A DNA stretch of 64,000 nucleotides from Deltaproteobacteria bacterium (lineage in GTDB: Bacteria; Desulfobacterota; Desulfobacteria; Desulfobacterales; Desulfosarcinaceae). A program made the position numbers and the translations under genes. The notes below the pieces were generated by a model. The model was not told the origin of the DNA. It worked only from the letters and a program-made list of their open reading frames with translations, and did not search any database. The stretch covers positions 1 to 64,000 of the forward strand of contig JAKALP010000022.1 in assembly GCA_021824175.1 (NCBI GenBank). The letters run 5' to 3'. Below, piece after piece: positions 33,848-42,626 of this stretch. How positions within the stretch are numbered: position 1 is the stretch's first letter; each line of letters begins with the position of its first letter.

Positions 33848-36514
33848 ATGTATCAAACGAATAAAAAAAATCGATGCCTGTGCATTCTGCCGCGTGTATT
33901 GGGTTTATTACTGATCGCGGCCATGCTCAACGCGTGCGCGTTGCACAAAGCGATGAAGATGAAAGACTATGAAGATTTCGCTGAAGTGTCCAACAGCATG
34001 TGGGTAAGCCTCTACTTATCTTTCAAGGGAGTTACCATACCCAATTATCCCAATGTGATTTTTAAAAATACCGTATGGGAAGCAAAGAATAGCCCGATCA
34101 TCCTCGATCAAAACCTTTTTATCCTGCCGGGGGTCACGTTGACCATTGAGCCGGGGGTAAAGGTATTAATGGGCGAAAATGTTCGGATCACCTGCCGCGG
34201 CTTGATTAAGGCGCAGGGGAACAACGATGCGCCCATCCTGTTTACCTGGAAGGACGAGGGCCGATACTGGGCCACTATCGAGGCGATGAATGCCACGGGC
34301 GGGAATCGCAATAATTATGGAACCATAGAATTCAACCATTGCATCTTGGAATACGGCCACGGCGTCAAGATCAACAGCTCGGAGCTTAAGATGACCGGCT
34401 GCATTTTACGGCATCACATCTCATCGGCCATCCAAATGGAATATGCTTCGGGAGTACTCTCCAATAACCAAATCTATGGCAACAGCACGGAGCGGGAGAC
34501 GGAAAGCGGCAACGGCGGCGGGGTTAAAGTGTTCACCAATCGCACCGTGGTGGTTGAAAACAACACGATCCATGACAATGTGAGCGCGGGGGGACGTGAC
34601 GGCGGTGGTGGAATTTACGCCTTTTGCTACGACAGTTGCAAGATCACGGTGCATGGCAATACCGTGACCAATAACCGCAGCGATCGCAAGGGCGGAGGCA
34701 TTTTCGCCTACGAAGCCACGGTCAAGGAGAATATTGTCAGGAACAATTCTTCTGGTTTGGCTGGTGGCGGTATTTACGCCCTGCAGGCCGTCACGGAAGA
34801 CAATGTGGTCAGTGACAACCGTTCAGAGGAAGGCGGCGGAATTTTTTCCCGGGACGCCACTATCCAACACAACCTGATCCGCAATAATGTCGCCGCCAAA
34901 GGGTCCGGCATATTTCATTCGGGATCGGGAAGCATTGAAAGAAATTCATTTGCCCAGAACCATGGCACCGCGGGTGACGACGATGCCGTCGTCGTCATTT
35001 TGGGCAACCCCGTGATGCGCAGCAACAATATCGTCGCCACCCAAGGCTATGCCTTGCGTTTTCTATCCCATAACCTTTCGCCCGATCTGGATGCCCGGGA
35101 AAACTACTGGGGATCGGACAATGAAAAGGTCATCGAGAAGAGTATCTACGACTGGATGGAAGATTCCAAGATCGGGCTGGTGAACTGGAAATCCTTCATC
35201 ACCAAGCCCATTCCAGAGGCATTCCCCTTCCCAGAGGATGTCTCCGCCTCCTTCGCACCCGCTCTCGATACACTTGCCCCCCATTCGGTGCGTGGCGCAA
35301 TTGAACAAGATACTGTCTGGGGGGATGGTACCCCATCCGATTATTCGGTGGTCGGCAACCTTCTGATCCAAAGCGGCAAGACCCTGACTATCGCCCCAAA
35401 TACTACCCTGAAAATTAAAAACGGTGTCTCCATCCGCGTTCGTGGCAAGCTGCTGGCTTCGGGCGAAGAGAAGCATCCAGTGATCTTTACCGGCAGCCCG
35501 GATAAACCCTGGGACCAGCTTTTGTTTGAGAATCGCAGTCTGGACCGGGAAAAGCAGGAGGCGGAAGCCGATCATCCGAGTACGCTGAAGCATTGCGTCA
35601 TCGAAAACGGCACCGGCGTGGTGATGGACGGCATGGGCGCGGATCTTTCCAATTGCCGGATAGAGAACAACAAGGGCAGCGGCGTGCGCATCAAGGAAGT
35701 CTCCGTGATCGTCAAAGGGTGCACGATCCAGAACAACACCAGCGACTCAGACGGCGGCGGCATCTATGCCTATGGCAGTCTTCCCATTCTGATTCACGAC
35801 AATGTGATCAAGAACAATCGCGCCAAGGACGGCGGCGGCATTTTTGCTTATGGATATCTTTCCAACGCGGCCGTGGATATGCATCATAACCTGATTCAAG
35901 GCAACACCAGCCAGGGCGACGGCGGAGGGATTTGGGCCTCCCGATCCTCAATCGTGGACAACAAGATCATCGGCAACGTCACCCAAAATAATGGCGGCGG
36001 CCTCTATGCCGGCTTTGCGCTGGTCAATGACAATCAGATCATGGAGAACACCGCGTCAGTGGGCGGCGGTATCTATGGCGAGTCCAACAACATGTTCATT
36101 GGCAACGCCATCCTAAAGAATAAGAGTTCGACCGGCATGGGCGGCGGAGTTTACCTCAACTACTGGGGTCTGAGCCGGGACAACAAGGTGTTTAACAACA
36201 ATCTGGTCAAGGAAAACAAAACCAAGGACGGCCTAGGAACGGGCGGTATCTGCCTAAATGGCGATATGGACTTCAAACGCAACGCGGTCTTTAACAACTC
36301 CGGCCTTCAGTTAAACAACCTGACGCCATCTGCCAGCGAAATACCCATCAAGGCCGAGGAGTGCTACTGGGGCACCACTGATCAAAACAAGATCAAAAAA
36401 TTGATCCGGGACGGCAAGGACGATGCTTCGCTGTCGCTGGTGGAATATGAACCGGTGGCGCAAAGCGCGGCGGTAACGGCAAAGCGCGACCGCGCTGCCG
36501 AGGAAAATCAGTAA
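33848..36514 (+). CDS. Beta-helix lipoprotein (NosD/pectate-lyase-like fold)
   Basis: An 888-residue exported lipoprotein. A signal peptide ends at the lipobox LNAC (residue 30 region). The body is a right-handed beta-helix with repeated motifs GGGI(Y/F)A, NNQI/NNTI and V..N.I..N. It contains two LTIEPG/LTIAPN units, like the units in the beta-helix protein at 5569-10830. The chosen ATG has GGGAGGG upstream; an earlier in-frame ATG at 33800 overlaps the cytochrome stop and adds a segment with no export signal. Position inside the respiratory operon suggests a role in copper/haem/cofactor insertion or surface binding, but no function is established. Confidence 0.85.
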   Translation: MYQTNKKNRCLCILPRVLGLLLIAAMLNACALHKAMKMKDYEDFAEVSNSMWVSLYLSFKGVTIPNYPNVIFKNTVWEAKNSPIILDQNLFILPGVTLTIEPGVKVLMGENVRITCRGLIKAQGNNDAPILFTWKDEGRYWATIEAMNATGGNRNNYGTIEFNHCILEYGHGVKINSSELKMTGCILRHHISSAIQMEYASGVLSNNQIYGNSTERETESGNGGGVKVFTNRTVVVENNTIHDNVSAGGRDGGGGIYAFCYDSCKITVHGNTVTNNRSDRKGGGIFAYEATVKENIVRNNSSGLAGGGIYALQAVTEDNVVSDNRSEEGGGIFSRDATIQHNLIRNNVAAKGSGIFHSGSGSIERNSFAQNHGTAGDDDAVVVILGNPVMRSNNIVATQGYALRFLSHNLSPDLDARENYWGSDNEKVIEKSIYDWMEDSKIGLVNWKSFITKPIPEAFPFPEDVSASFAPALDTLAPHSVRGAIEQDTVWGDGTPSDYSVVGNLLIQSGKTLTIAPNTTLKIKNGVSIRVRGKLLASGEEKHPVIFTGSPDKPWDQLLFENRSLDREKQEAEADHPSTLKHCVIENGTGVVMDGMGADLSNCRIENNKGSGVRIKEVSVIVKGCTIQNNTSDSDGGGIYAYGSLPILIHDNVIKNNRAKDGGGIFAYGYLSNAAVDMHHNLIQGNTSQGDGGGIWASRSSIVDNKIIGNVTQNNGGGLYAGFALVNDNQIMENTASVGGGIYGESNNMFIGNAILKNKSSTGMGGGVYLNYWGLSRDNKVFNNNLVKENKTKDGLGTGGICLNGDMDFKRNAVFNNSGLQLNNLTPSASEIPIKAEECYWGTTDQNKIKKLIRDGKDDASLSLVEYEPVAQSAAVTAKRDRAAEENQ

Positions 36515-36554
36515 ATTGATCGAATGACATCCCATCGGAAGACGGAGATGAAAT

Positions 36555-37865
36555 ATGAGCCAGTCAACCAGCCATCAAATTCTTAAAGCACCCCACCCTT
36601 CGGACTTCTCTGCTGAAGCACGCAAAACCCAACCCGCATTCGGACGAAGTTTGATGGAATATCCGGATGCTCTGAGCCGCTGCCTATCTTCGGTTGAGGC
36701 TGGTCTGGCCACCGAAGTACTTCCCCTTGAACACAGTCTGGGAAGAGTACTGCGTCAGGACCAGATCAGTGATGTCCATGTGCCCCCCTGGAATCGCTCC
36801 ATGATGGACGGCTACGCCGTTAAAAGCAACGAGGTGCGCGGGGCCTCGGCCAATCACCCAGTAGTATTGTCTCAGATTGACGAAGTGCCGGCCGGCCGCA
36901 TCTCCTCCAAAACGATCGGGCCGGGGCAAACCGTGCGCATCATGACCGGCGCCTGCGTGCCCGAGGGCGCGGATGCGGTGATCCGATTGGAGAACACCCA
37001 AAGAACGGGCGATCGTGTTGAGTTCTTCGAATCGGTGGGCGAAAATCCCTATGTGGTGCCAAAAGGTCAGGATCTCTCCCCTGGAAACGTAGCGGCTGGT
37101 GCCGGCAACGTGATTTCCCCGGCCATGATCGGCGTGCTGGCCGCCTGCGGTATCTGCCGTATTCCCGTAACGCTCAAACCGCGCGTGGCCATTATCTCCA
37201 CCGGCAGCGAACTGGTTCAGCCCGGCATCCCCATTGCTCCTGGACAGATTTATGATATTAATAGCCATGCGCTGTATGCGCTGAGTCTGGCGGCCGGCGC
37301 GGCGCCCCTCAACGCGGGCATTGTGCAGGACAAAGCCGCTGATCTGCTGCAGATGCTCAACAAACATTTTGATAAGGATGTCATTCTCTTGTCCGGTGGT
37401 GTCTCCGTGGGCGATTACGACATTGTGCATGAAACCCTTGTACGGGCCGGGGTGGAAGAGATCTTTTGGCGGGTCAAGATCCAACCCGGCAAACCGCTTT
37501 TCTTCGGTAAACGAGGCAAGACGTTCTTATTCGGCCTGCCAGGAAACCCGGTATCATCTTTCGTTAACTTTCACCTCTTTGTCCGGCCGGTCATCGACAA
37601 ACTGCTGGGCAAAAACAGTTACGGTAACGAAATCATCGAGGCTCGCGTGACGGATAACCGGATCCTCAAACCCGGCCGGAGGAAATTTCTTCGCGGCCGG
37701 TTGCAATGGACCCAAACCCGGCTGGAGGTCGAAGTCCTGGCAGAACAACGGTCCAGCGTGTTCAGCCCCATGCAACACACGGACGTGCTCATCGAGGTGC
37801 CCGGTGAAGTGAATTTACTTCGCAGCGGAGAGGTGGTTCGCGTGCATCTGCTCCATGCGGCATAG
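36555..37865 (+). CDS. moeA: Molybdopterin molybdenumtransferase
   Basis: A 436-residue MoeA. It inserts molybdenum into adenylated molybdopterin, the last common step of cofactor synthesis. Motifs are typical: PPWNRSMMDGYAV, GAVIRLENT-like region, TGSELVQPG, INSHAL, LSGGVSVGDYD and FGLPGNPVSS. It has about 35 extra N-terminal residues before the usual start region. It lies 40 bp after the beta-helix lipoprotein, on the same strand, and closes the molybdoenzyme operon, matching the cofactor need of the alpha subunit. Confidence 0.93.
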   Translation: MSQSTSHQILKAPHPSDFSAEARKTQPAFGRSLMEYPDALSRCLSSVEAGLATEVLPLEHSLGRVLRQDQISDVHVPPWNRSMMDGYAVKSNEVRGASANHPVVLSQIDEVPAGRISSKTIGPGQTVRIMTGACVPEGADAVIRLENTQRTGDRVEFFESVGENPYVVPKGQDLSPGNVAAGAGNVISPAMIGVLAACGICRIPVTLKPRVAIISTGSELVQPGIPIAPGQIYDINSHALYALSLAAGAAPLNAGIVQDKAADLLQMLNKHFDKDVILLSGGVSVGDYDIVHETLVRAGVEEIFWRVKIQPGKPLFFGKRGKTFLFGLPGNPVSSFVNFHLFVRPVIDKLLGKNSYGNEIIEARVTDNRILKPGRRKFLRGRLQWTQTRLEVEVLAEQRSSVFSPMQHTDVLIEVPGEVNLLRSGEVVRVHLLHAA

Positions 37866-37921
37866 CATTACCGGTGAAGTATATTTGCATGAGGGGTCGG
37901 GGATCTACCAAACCACGTTGT

Positions 37922-37959
37922 GTCATTCCCGTCCCGCATAAATACGGGACGGGCATGAC
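37922..37959. repeat. 15-bp inverted repeat, REP-like
   Basis: Arms 37922-37936 (GTCATTCCCGTCCCG) and 37945-37959 pair at 14 of 15 positions around eight bases. This GTCATTCCCG-type palindrome is a common dispersed repeat in environmental proteobacteria. It probably ends or stabilises the moeA operon mRNA. Confidence 0.8.
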
Positions 37960-38013
37960 GGAAGAAGCACCCTGAGTCTTGATTTACAATCATTTACAAA
38001 AATGCGGACGACC

Positions 38014-38823
38014 ATGAGCAAAATTCAATTAAAAGACAAGGTTGTACTTGTGACCGGGGCGTCTTCGGGCATCGGCCGCGAGCTGGCCAAATGCTTTGCC
38101 AGAGAAGGCGTCCGTCTGGTCATTGCTTCTCTGCCGGCCGAGCGCAAGGTGCTGGAGGATTTCGCCGAAACGCTGCGTCGGGAATTTCGCATCGAGGTGC
38201 ACACACTGACCGGCGATCTATCCGCCGGCGACGGGCCCCAAAAACTGCATCAAGAGGCCACGCGCATTTACGATCAGGTTGATGTACTGGTCAATAACGC
38301 CGGCATCATGGCTTTTGGAATGTTTCATCAGCTTTCCCTGGAGCTCCAGGAAAAAGTGGTGGCCGTCAATCTGCGGGCCTACATGCTGCTCATGCGCTTG
38401 TTCCTGCCGGACATGATCCGCCGGGGCTCGGGAGCCGTCTTCAATGTCAGCTCGGTTTCGGCCTTTGTGCCCACGCCGCGGCACACGGTCTACGGCGCCA
38501 CCAAAGCATTCGTGCAAAGCTTGAGCGAGGCGGTGGGCGAAGAGATCAGCGGCACCGGGGTGCGGACTTTCACGCTCAATCCCGGCTACACCGATACGCC
38601 CTTGCTCAAGGGAGAAGGATTTCCCACCAAACTTAGGTTTTACCGCTTCGGCGGCAAAAGCAATCCGGCCGTCATCGCCAGCAAGGGCGTAGCCGCCTTC
38701 AAGAAGGGCAAACGAGTTTATATCCCGGAAAAGCATCTGTGGTTTTTGTTCATGATCGGCAACCGTTTTGCGCCCCGGCGAGTGATCAACAGGATCTCGG
38801 AATTTATGGTCAAAGGGGAGTAA
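38014..38823 (+). CDS. Short-chain dehydrogenase/reductase
   Basis: A 269-residue Rossmann-fold NAD(P)-dependent oxidoreductase. The cofactor motif TGASSGIG, NNAG, a catalytic Ser region (FNVSSVSAF) and YGATKAF (YxxxK) are all present, so it should be active. The start at 38014 is a guess between two in-frame ATGs four codons apart, with no clear ribosome site. It ends 26 bases before the radical SAM gene, with which it is probably co-transcribed. Substrate unknown. Confidence 0.88.
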   Translation: MSKIQLKDKVVLVTGASSGIGRELAKCFAREGVRLVIASLPAERKVLEDFAETLRREFRIEVHTLTGDLSAGDGPQKLHQEATRIYDQVDVLVNNAGIMAFGMFHQLSLELQEKVVAVNLRAYMLLMRLFLPDMIRRGSGAVFNVSSVSAFVPTPRHTVYGATKAFVQSLSEAVGEEISGTGVRTFTLNPGYTDTPLLKGEGFPTKLRFYRFGGKSNPAVIASKGVAAFKKGKRVYIPEKHLWFLFMIGNRFAPRRVINRISEFMVKGE

Positions 38824-38849
38824 TTGCTTGTAAACCGGACGATCCCTCG

Positions 38850-40634
38850 ATGAAGCGCTATTATATTCTTTATGGTCCGCCGACCTTCGACTTCATGGAT
38901 CAATTCGGCCAGATCAGTCGTCCGGATGAGCTGTTGTCCGTCCTATGCGCCAAAGACGCCCGCCATATCGATGAAGGCAATTATCTAGAGTATCTCCGCT
39001 TTGATCAAAACAAGCAGCGCAAAGGCATGGCCGAGGCCCTGGCCATGGAGTGCTACACCCTGACCTACGTGGCCAATATGCTGGCCAAGTGCGGCATTCG
39101 CGATCGAATCATCCTGGCCGATGGTAAAAGAAGAACTCTGGAGCGGATTATCGCCGACGCGGGAGCCAAGCCCGCCGCGGTCTTCATCACGGCCATGAGC
39201 TCAAACTTCCCGTCCGCCGTGGCCGCGGCCTTGGCCCTGAACCACGGCAAGATTCCGGTCGTGATCGGCGGCATTCATGTCTCCACTATCCCGGAGGATG
39301 TCTCCATCTTTTTGCGCCCTTACGTGCCCTACCCCCACTTGATCGCCCAGGCCATCGGGCCGGCCGATTCCCACAGTACTTCCGCGATATTGAACGATTT
39401 GGAGACCGGCCGCCTCGCCGACACCTACCGCGGCCAAACCAGCCTGGAAAACGGCAGCTGGGGGCACGCCAATGTGGTTCCCATGCCGGCGCTCCAGTTG
39501 GAGAACTTGAGGAAGATCCCTTTGATCGGCGGCTTGCTGGTACGCAAAATACGCATTAACACCGCCGCGCCCTACCTCGGGTGCCCTTTCAATTGCCGTT
39601 TCTGCTCCATCTCCACGCTGCCCAAAAGCCAAAGAGATTTCAGCGTGCGCGACCCGCTGGATTTCATCAACGAGCTGAAAGAATTTCAAAAGGAAGGGCT
39701 CAGCGCCCATAACCGTTTTTTTCTTCTGCTTCCGGACAATCTGCTGCTGGGCGGGAAGAAATTGGAGAAAATGCTGGATCTCATGATCGAGCAAGGGCTG
39801 AAGATCAACTTTGCCGCGCAAATTTCCATTGACGTGGCCGATCATCCCGATTTGTTGCGAAAATTAAGACGGGCCGGAGCAACCCATTTCTTCATCGGCC
39901 TTGAATCGTTGGACCTGCGCAACCTGGAGTATATCGGCAAACATATCGTGCGCGAGATAAAAAAAGAAAATATTTCGGTGGCGGATTTTTATCGCGCCAA
40001 ACTCAAGAAGATCCACCGCTACGGCATCTCGGTGCACGGCGCTTTCATATTCGGCATGCCCCACGATTACTTCAATTCCTTGCACGACCATACCGGCATT
40101 GAGGTAGCCGACTTTTGCATTGAAAACCACATCGGCTTGCAGCCGAGCGTGCTTACCGACCTGCCCGGCTCCATCAACTTCCGCGAGAGCCAGATGGACG
40201 GGGGGTATCTCTATGGCAAGCAGGGAAGCATGGAGTATTTGGTGGGCCTTTGCGTGGCCGACCTGGGGGAAACCAACCGCATTCCATTTGATTCTTTGCA
40301 TCAAAGCCCTCTGCTGATTTGCTACCTGGCCTATGAAGCCATCCACAGAGTCGGGGCCCGGCGCCATGCCCTGGCAAATGCCGCCGTGGCCATGGGCCGG
40401 GCCATGCTTCATCCCAGCCTCAATGGCACAGCCTCCCTCAAAGGGTGGATCGAAGACGGCCTCTGGGCCGCCGCGTCGCAACTGGCGGTGGGCTTGTATA
40501 AAGATCATGCCGAACTGATTGTCTATTCCCACAAGGGTCTCAAAGGCATCGCGGAACGGCTTTACCACCTGGAAAAAAATGCGTCGATCAAACAGCTCCT
40601 TGGTCCGTGGGCAGCGCAATTTTTCAGCGGATAG
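38850..40634 (+). CDS. B12-binding-like radical SAM protein
   Basis: A 594-residue protein. The N-terminal region contains a cobalamin-binding-like Rossmann segment (VIGGIHVSTIPEDVS) without a clear DxHxxG motif. The radical SAM core has Cys245, Cys249 and Cys252 (GCPFNCRFC) followed by the expected Ser and downstream HFFIGLES motif. Members carry out methylation or ring chemistry in lipids, cofactors or natural products. It begins 26 bases after the SDR. The ATG at 38850 is the first usable start after the SDR stop; ribosome site is poor. Confidence 0.85.
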   Translation: MKRYYILYGPPTFDFMDQFGQISRPDELLSVLCAKDARHIDEGNYLEYLRFDQNKQRKGMAEALAMECYTLTYVANMLAKCGIRDRIILADGKRRTLERIIADAGAKPAAVFITAMSSNFPSAVAAALALNHGKIPVVIGGIHVSTIPEDVSIFLRPYVPYPHLIAQAIGPADSHSTSAILNDLETGRLADTYRGQTSLENGSWGHANVVPMPALQLENLRKIPLIGGLLVRKIRINTAAPYLGCPFNCRFCSISTLPKSQRDFSVRDPLDFINELKEFQKEGLSAHNRFFLLLPDNLLLGGKKLEKMLDLMIEQGLKINFAAQISIDVADHPDLLRKLRRAGATHFFIGLESLDLRNLEYIGKHIVREIKKENISVADFYRAKLKKIHRYGISVHGAFIFGMPHDYFNSLHDHTGIEVADFCIENHIGLQPSVLTDLPGSINFRESQMDGGYLYGKQGSMEYLVGLCVADLGETNRIPFDSLHQSPLLICYLAYEAIHRVGARRHALANAAVAMGRAMLHPSLNGTASLKGWIEDGLWAAASQLAVGLYKDHAELIVYSHKGLKGIAERLYHLEKNASIKQLLGPWAAQFFSG

Positions 40635-40859
40635 ATAACCATAATCGTTTTAAATCTTTTGAAGAATATAACCGATGGGGCCATTTGGTCTCATAAAACA
40701 TCAAAACAAAAACAAAAAATGTAACGGTGACATACCGACCCTTAGCTGGTATAGAAAGTCCCTTTTAGGGCTGATCCAAGCAAGAAATCCACGCCAGGGC
40801 TTCAATGAATGACGCATGGGTTGAGGATGGATAGATCACGGAGGAGGCAACGAGTCATC

Positions 40860-41621
40860 ATGGCCAAGGCAATAGAGAACGACACACCCGAACCTAACGG
40901 CAAGCACTACATGAAAATGAAGGAGCTGTCCGCCATCACCGGCGTGAAAGCCCCGACCATCCGGTTCTATATCTCCCAAGGAATTTTGCCCAAACCCAAC
41001 AAGCCTCATAAAAACATGGCTTATTATGATGAACACTATATTGAACTGATCCGGTTGGTTAAAAAATTCCAGAAAGAGTATTTCCTGCCTCTGGATGTCA
41101 TCAAAAAAGCCATCGATGATTTGGGCCACGACAAGGCCTCGATCATGGAAAATGAGCTGACTGAAAAACTGTTTCAAGCCAAACAGCTGGATTGGATGGA
41201 ACCGGCCGATGTCAATCAGAGGGTCAAGCCGGTGGATGCCCAGGCCTTGATGGAAGCATCCAAAATCTCCAAGGAGGACCTGGAAAAAAGCCTGGAAATC
41301 GGCATGCTGGTCAAAGACGAAAATGGCTGTTTCAATGTCCAGGATGTCAAAATCGCCACCTTGATCGCCCAAATCCGGGAGAACCTCTCCGATGAGCGGG
41401 GGTTTTCATTTGAATTCATCACCATTCACCATGATCTGATTCGCACCCTGGTGGATCAACAGTTCGAATACTTCTTTACGCGCATCATCAAAGGAGAAGT
41501 AACGATCCCAGTGGCCAACGAGTTGGCTTTCAAAAGCATTGAACTTCTCCACTTGATGTTTCCCATTGTCCACAAGCGCTACTTGAATAAGAAGATCAAG
41601 GATTCTCTGCATATGCAATAG
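40860..41621 (+). CDS. MerR-family transcriptional regulator with extended C-terminus
   Basis: A 253-residue regulator. The N-terminal winged HTH reads MKMKELSAITGVKAPTIRFYISQG...YYDEHYIELIRLVKKFQ, the standard MerR pattern. A second helix-turn-helix-like unit follows (LMEASKISKEDLEKSLEIG), then a helical effector domain of unknown ligand. The start at 40860 has GGAGGAGG about 12 bases upstream; an upstream ATG (40827) is possible. It is followed by degraded genes, so its target may be the SDR/radical SAM pair. Confidence 0.82.
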   Translation: MAKAIENDTPEPNGKHYMKMKELSAITGVKAPTIRFYISQGILPKPNKPHKNMAYYDEHYIELIRLVKKFQKEYFLPLDVIKKAIDDLGHDKASIMENELTEKLFQAKQLDWMEPADVNQRVKPVDAQALMEASKISKEDLEKSLEIGMLVKDENGCFNVQDVKIATLIAQIRENLSDERGFSFEFITIHHDLIRTLVDQQFEYFFTRIIKGEVTIPVANELAFKSIELLHLMFPIVHKRYLNKKIKDSLHMQ

Positions 41622-41789
41622 ACTAAATCCTTTTAAAAAGTCTTTGGGACCTAAAACCCTTTTTTGAGATGGTTTATAGGGACCTGGGGCCGCATGCCTC
41701 TGAGAACCGTCATCGACAGTCTCGGAAAAGGCCTGATACCACCCATCGGCAACATTCAAAAACCCGCGCGTGAAGTACTCTCATCCTTG

Positions 41790-42046
41790 GCCAGCGCCCG
41801 CGGCCGAATATCGCGCCAGACTTCTTTGGAGCGTGTCTTCGCGACCCTACAGCATGTAACACCGGATTGCGTGCCGGTAGCGCCCTGGTCAATGCCGCCG
41901 CGCGGCGGATTATGGGCCTTTCCTTTCCAGACTACTCCATAAATGTGGAAAAAACAGCCGATGCCTTGACCGCCTCCGCGCAGTTCATCGGGTCCGAACT
42001 GATCGAAACCATGGCCGATGATTTGTCGCCGGAATTCGCGTATGGA
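41790..42046 (+). pseudogene. Decayed fragment of a UroD/MtaA-family methyltransferase
   Basis: Two frames together resemble the N-terminus of uroporphyrinogen-decarboxylase-family methyltransferases. Frame one gives RQTSLERVFATLQHVTPDCV, frame two gives NAAARRIMGLSFPDYS and then EKTADALTASAQFIG...DDLSPE. Restoring one C in the run at 41882-41886 would join them as PVAPLVNAAARR. Only about 85 residues of the roughly 340 expected remain. After about 42036 the sequence turns into a receiver domain. I am sure it is not a working gene; family assignment is by motif and moderately sure. Confidence 0.6.
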
Positions 42047-42280
42047 TGTGCAAATGCCCGAAATGGATGGTTTCGAGCCACGCGCATCATCCGAGATCCT
42101 AAATCCGGCGTGCATAACCATCAGATCCCGATGATCACCATGACCGCGCATGTGATGACAGGCGATCAGGAATTATGCCTGAATAACGGGATCGACGACT
42201 ATGTTTCCAAACCGATTCAACCCAAACAACTGTTCAGGGTCATCGGGTCTCATCTCAGCGGCAAAAAAGCGACAACACCT
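42042..42280 (+). pseudogene. Receiver-domain fragment of a two-component protein, frameshifted
   Basis: ATG 42042 reads MDVQMPEMDGFE, the phosphoacceptor region of a response regulator, then breaks. The next frame continues ATRIIRDPKS, ITMTAHVMTGDQELCLNNG and DDYVSKPIQPKQLF, which completes the domain. Loss of one G at 42077-42078 (GAGGCC to GAGCC) explains the break. The first third of the domain, with the acidic pocket, is missing. It probably derives from a hybrid kinase. The rest up to 42626 holds no gene I can support. Confidence 0.8.
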
Positions 42281-42626
42281 CTCTGGAAATTATTCAGTAA
42301 CCAGGTCGCGGTATCCCAGCCGCGAGAGCGCATACGCGGTATGGCTCCATTTCGCGCTGGATTTGCTCGATAGTCAACTGAATGGTTTCGGTCTATTTAG
42401 AGCCGGCTCCCCAATCAGATTTTACCGTGATTCAATTAGTGGTTAGATCAGGCGCAATGCATGGCAAAATAAGTCTAAAGAAATTCCCATTATTTGACGA
42501 AATAATAGATGGTTAATTAAAAAAAATTCCAAAGGCCCCCCAAATAATGGTCGCCAGTAATATGAAAAGTATTATAAAATATAGCCGATCATCAGGAGGC
42601 AATCAAATCATCGAGATTGGGGTATT

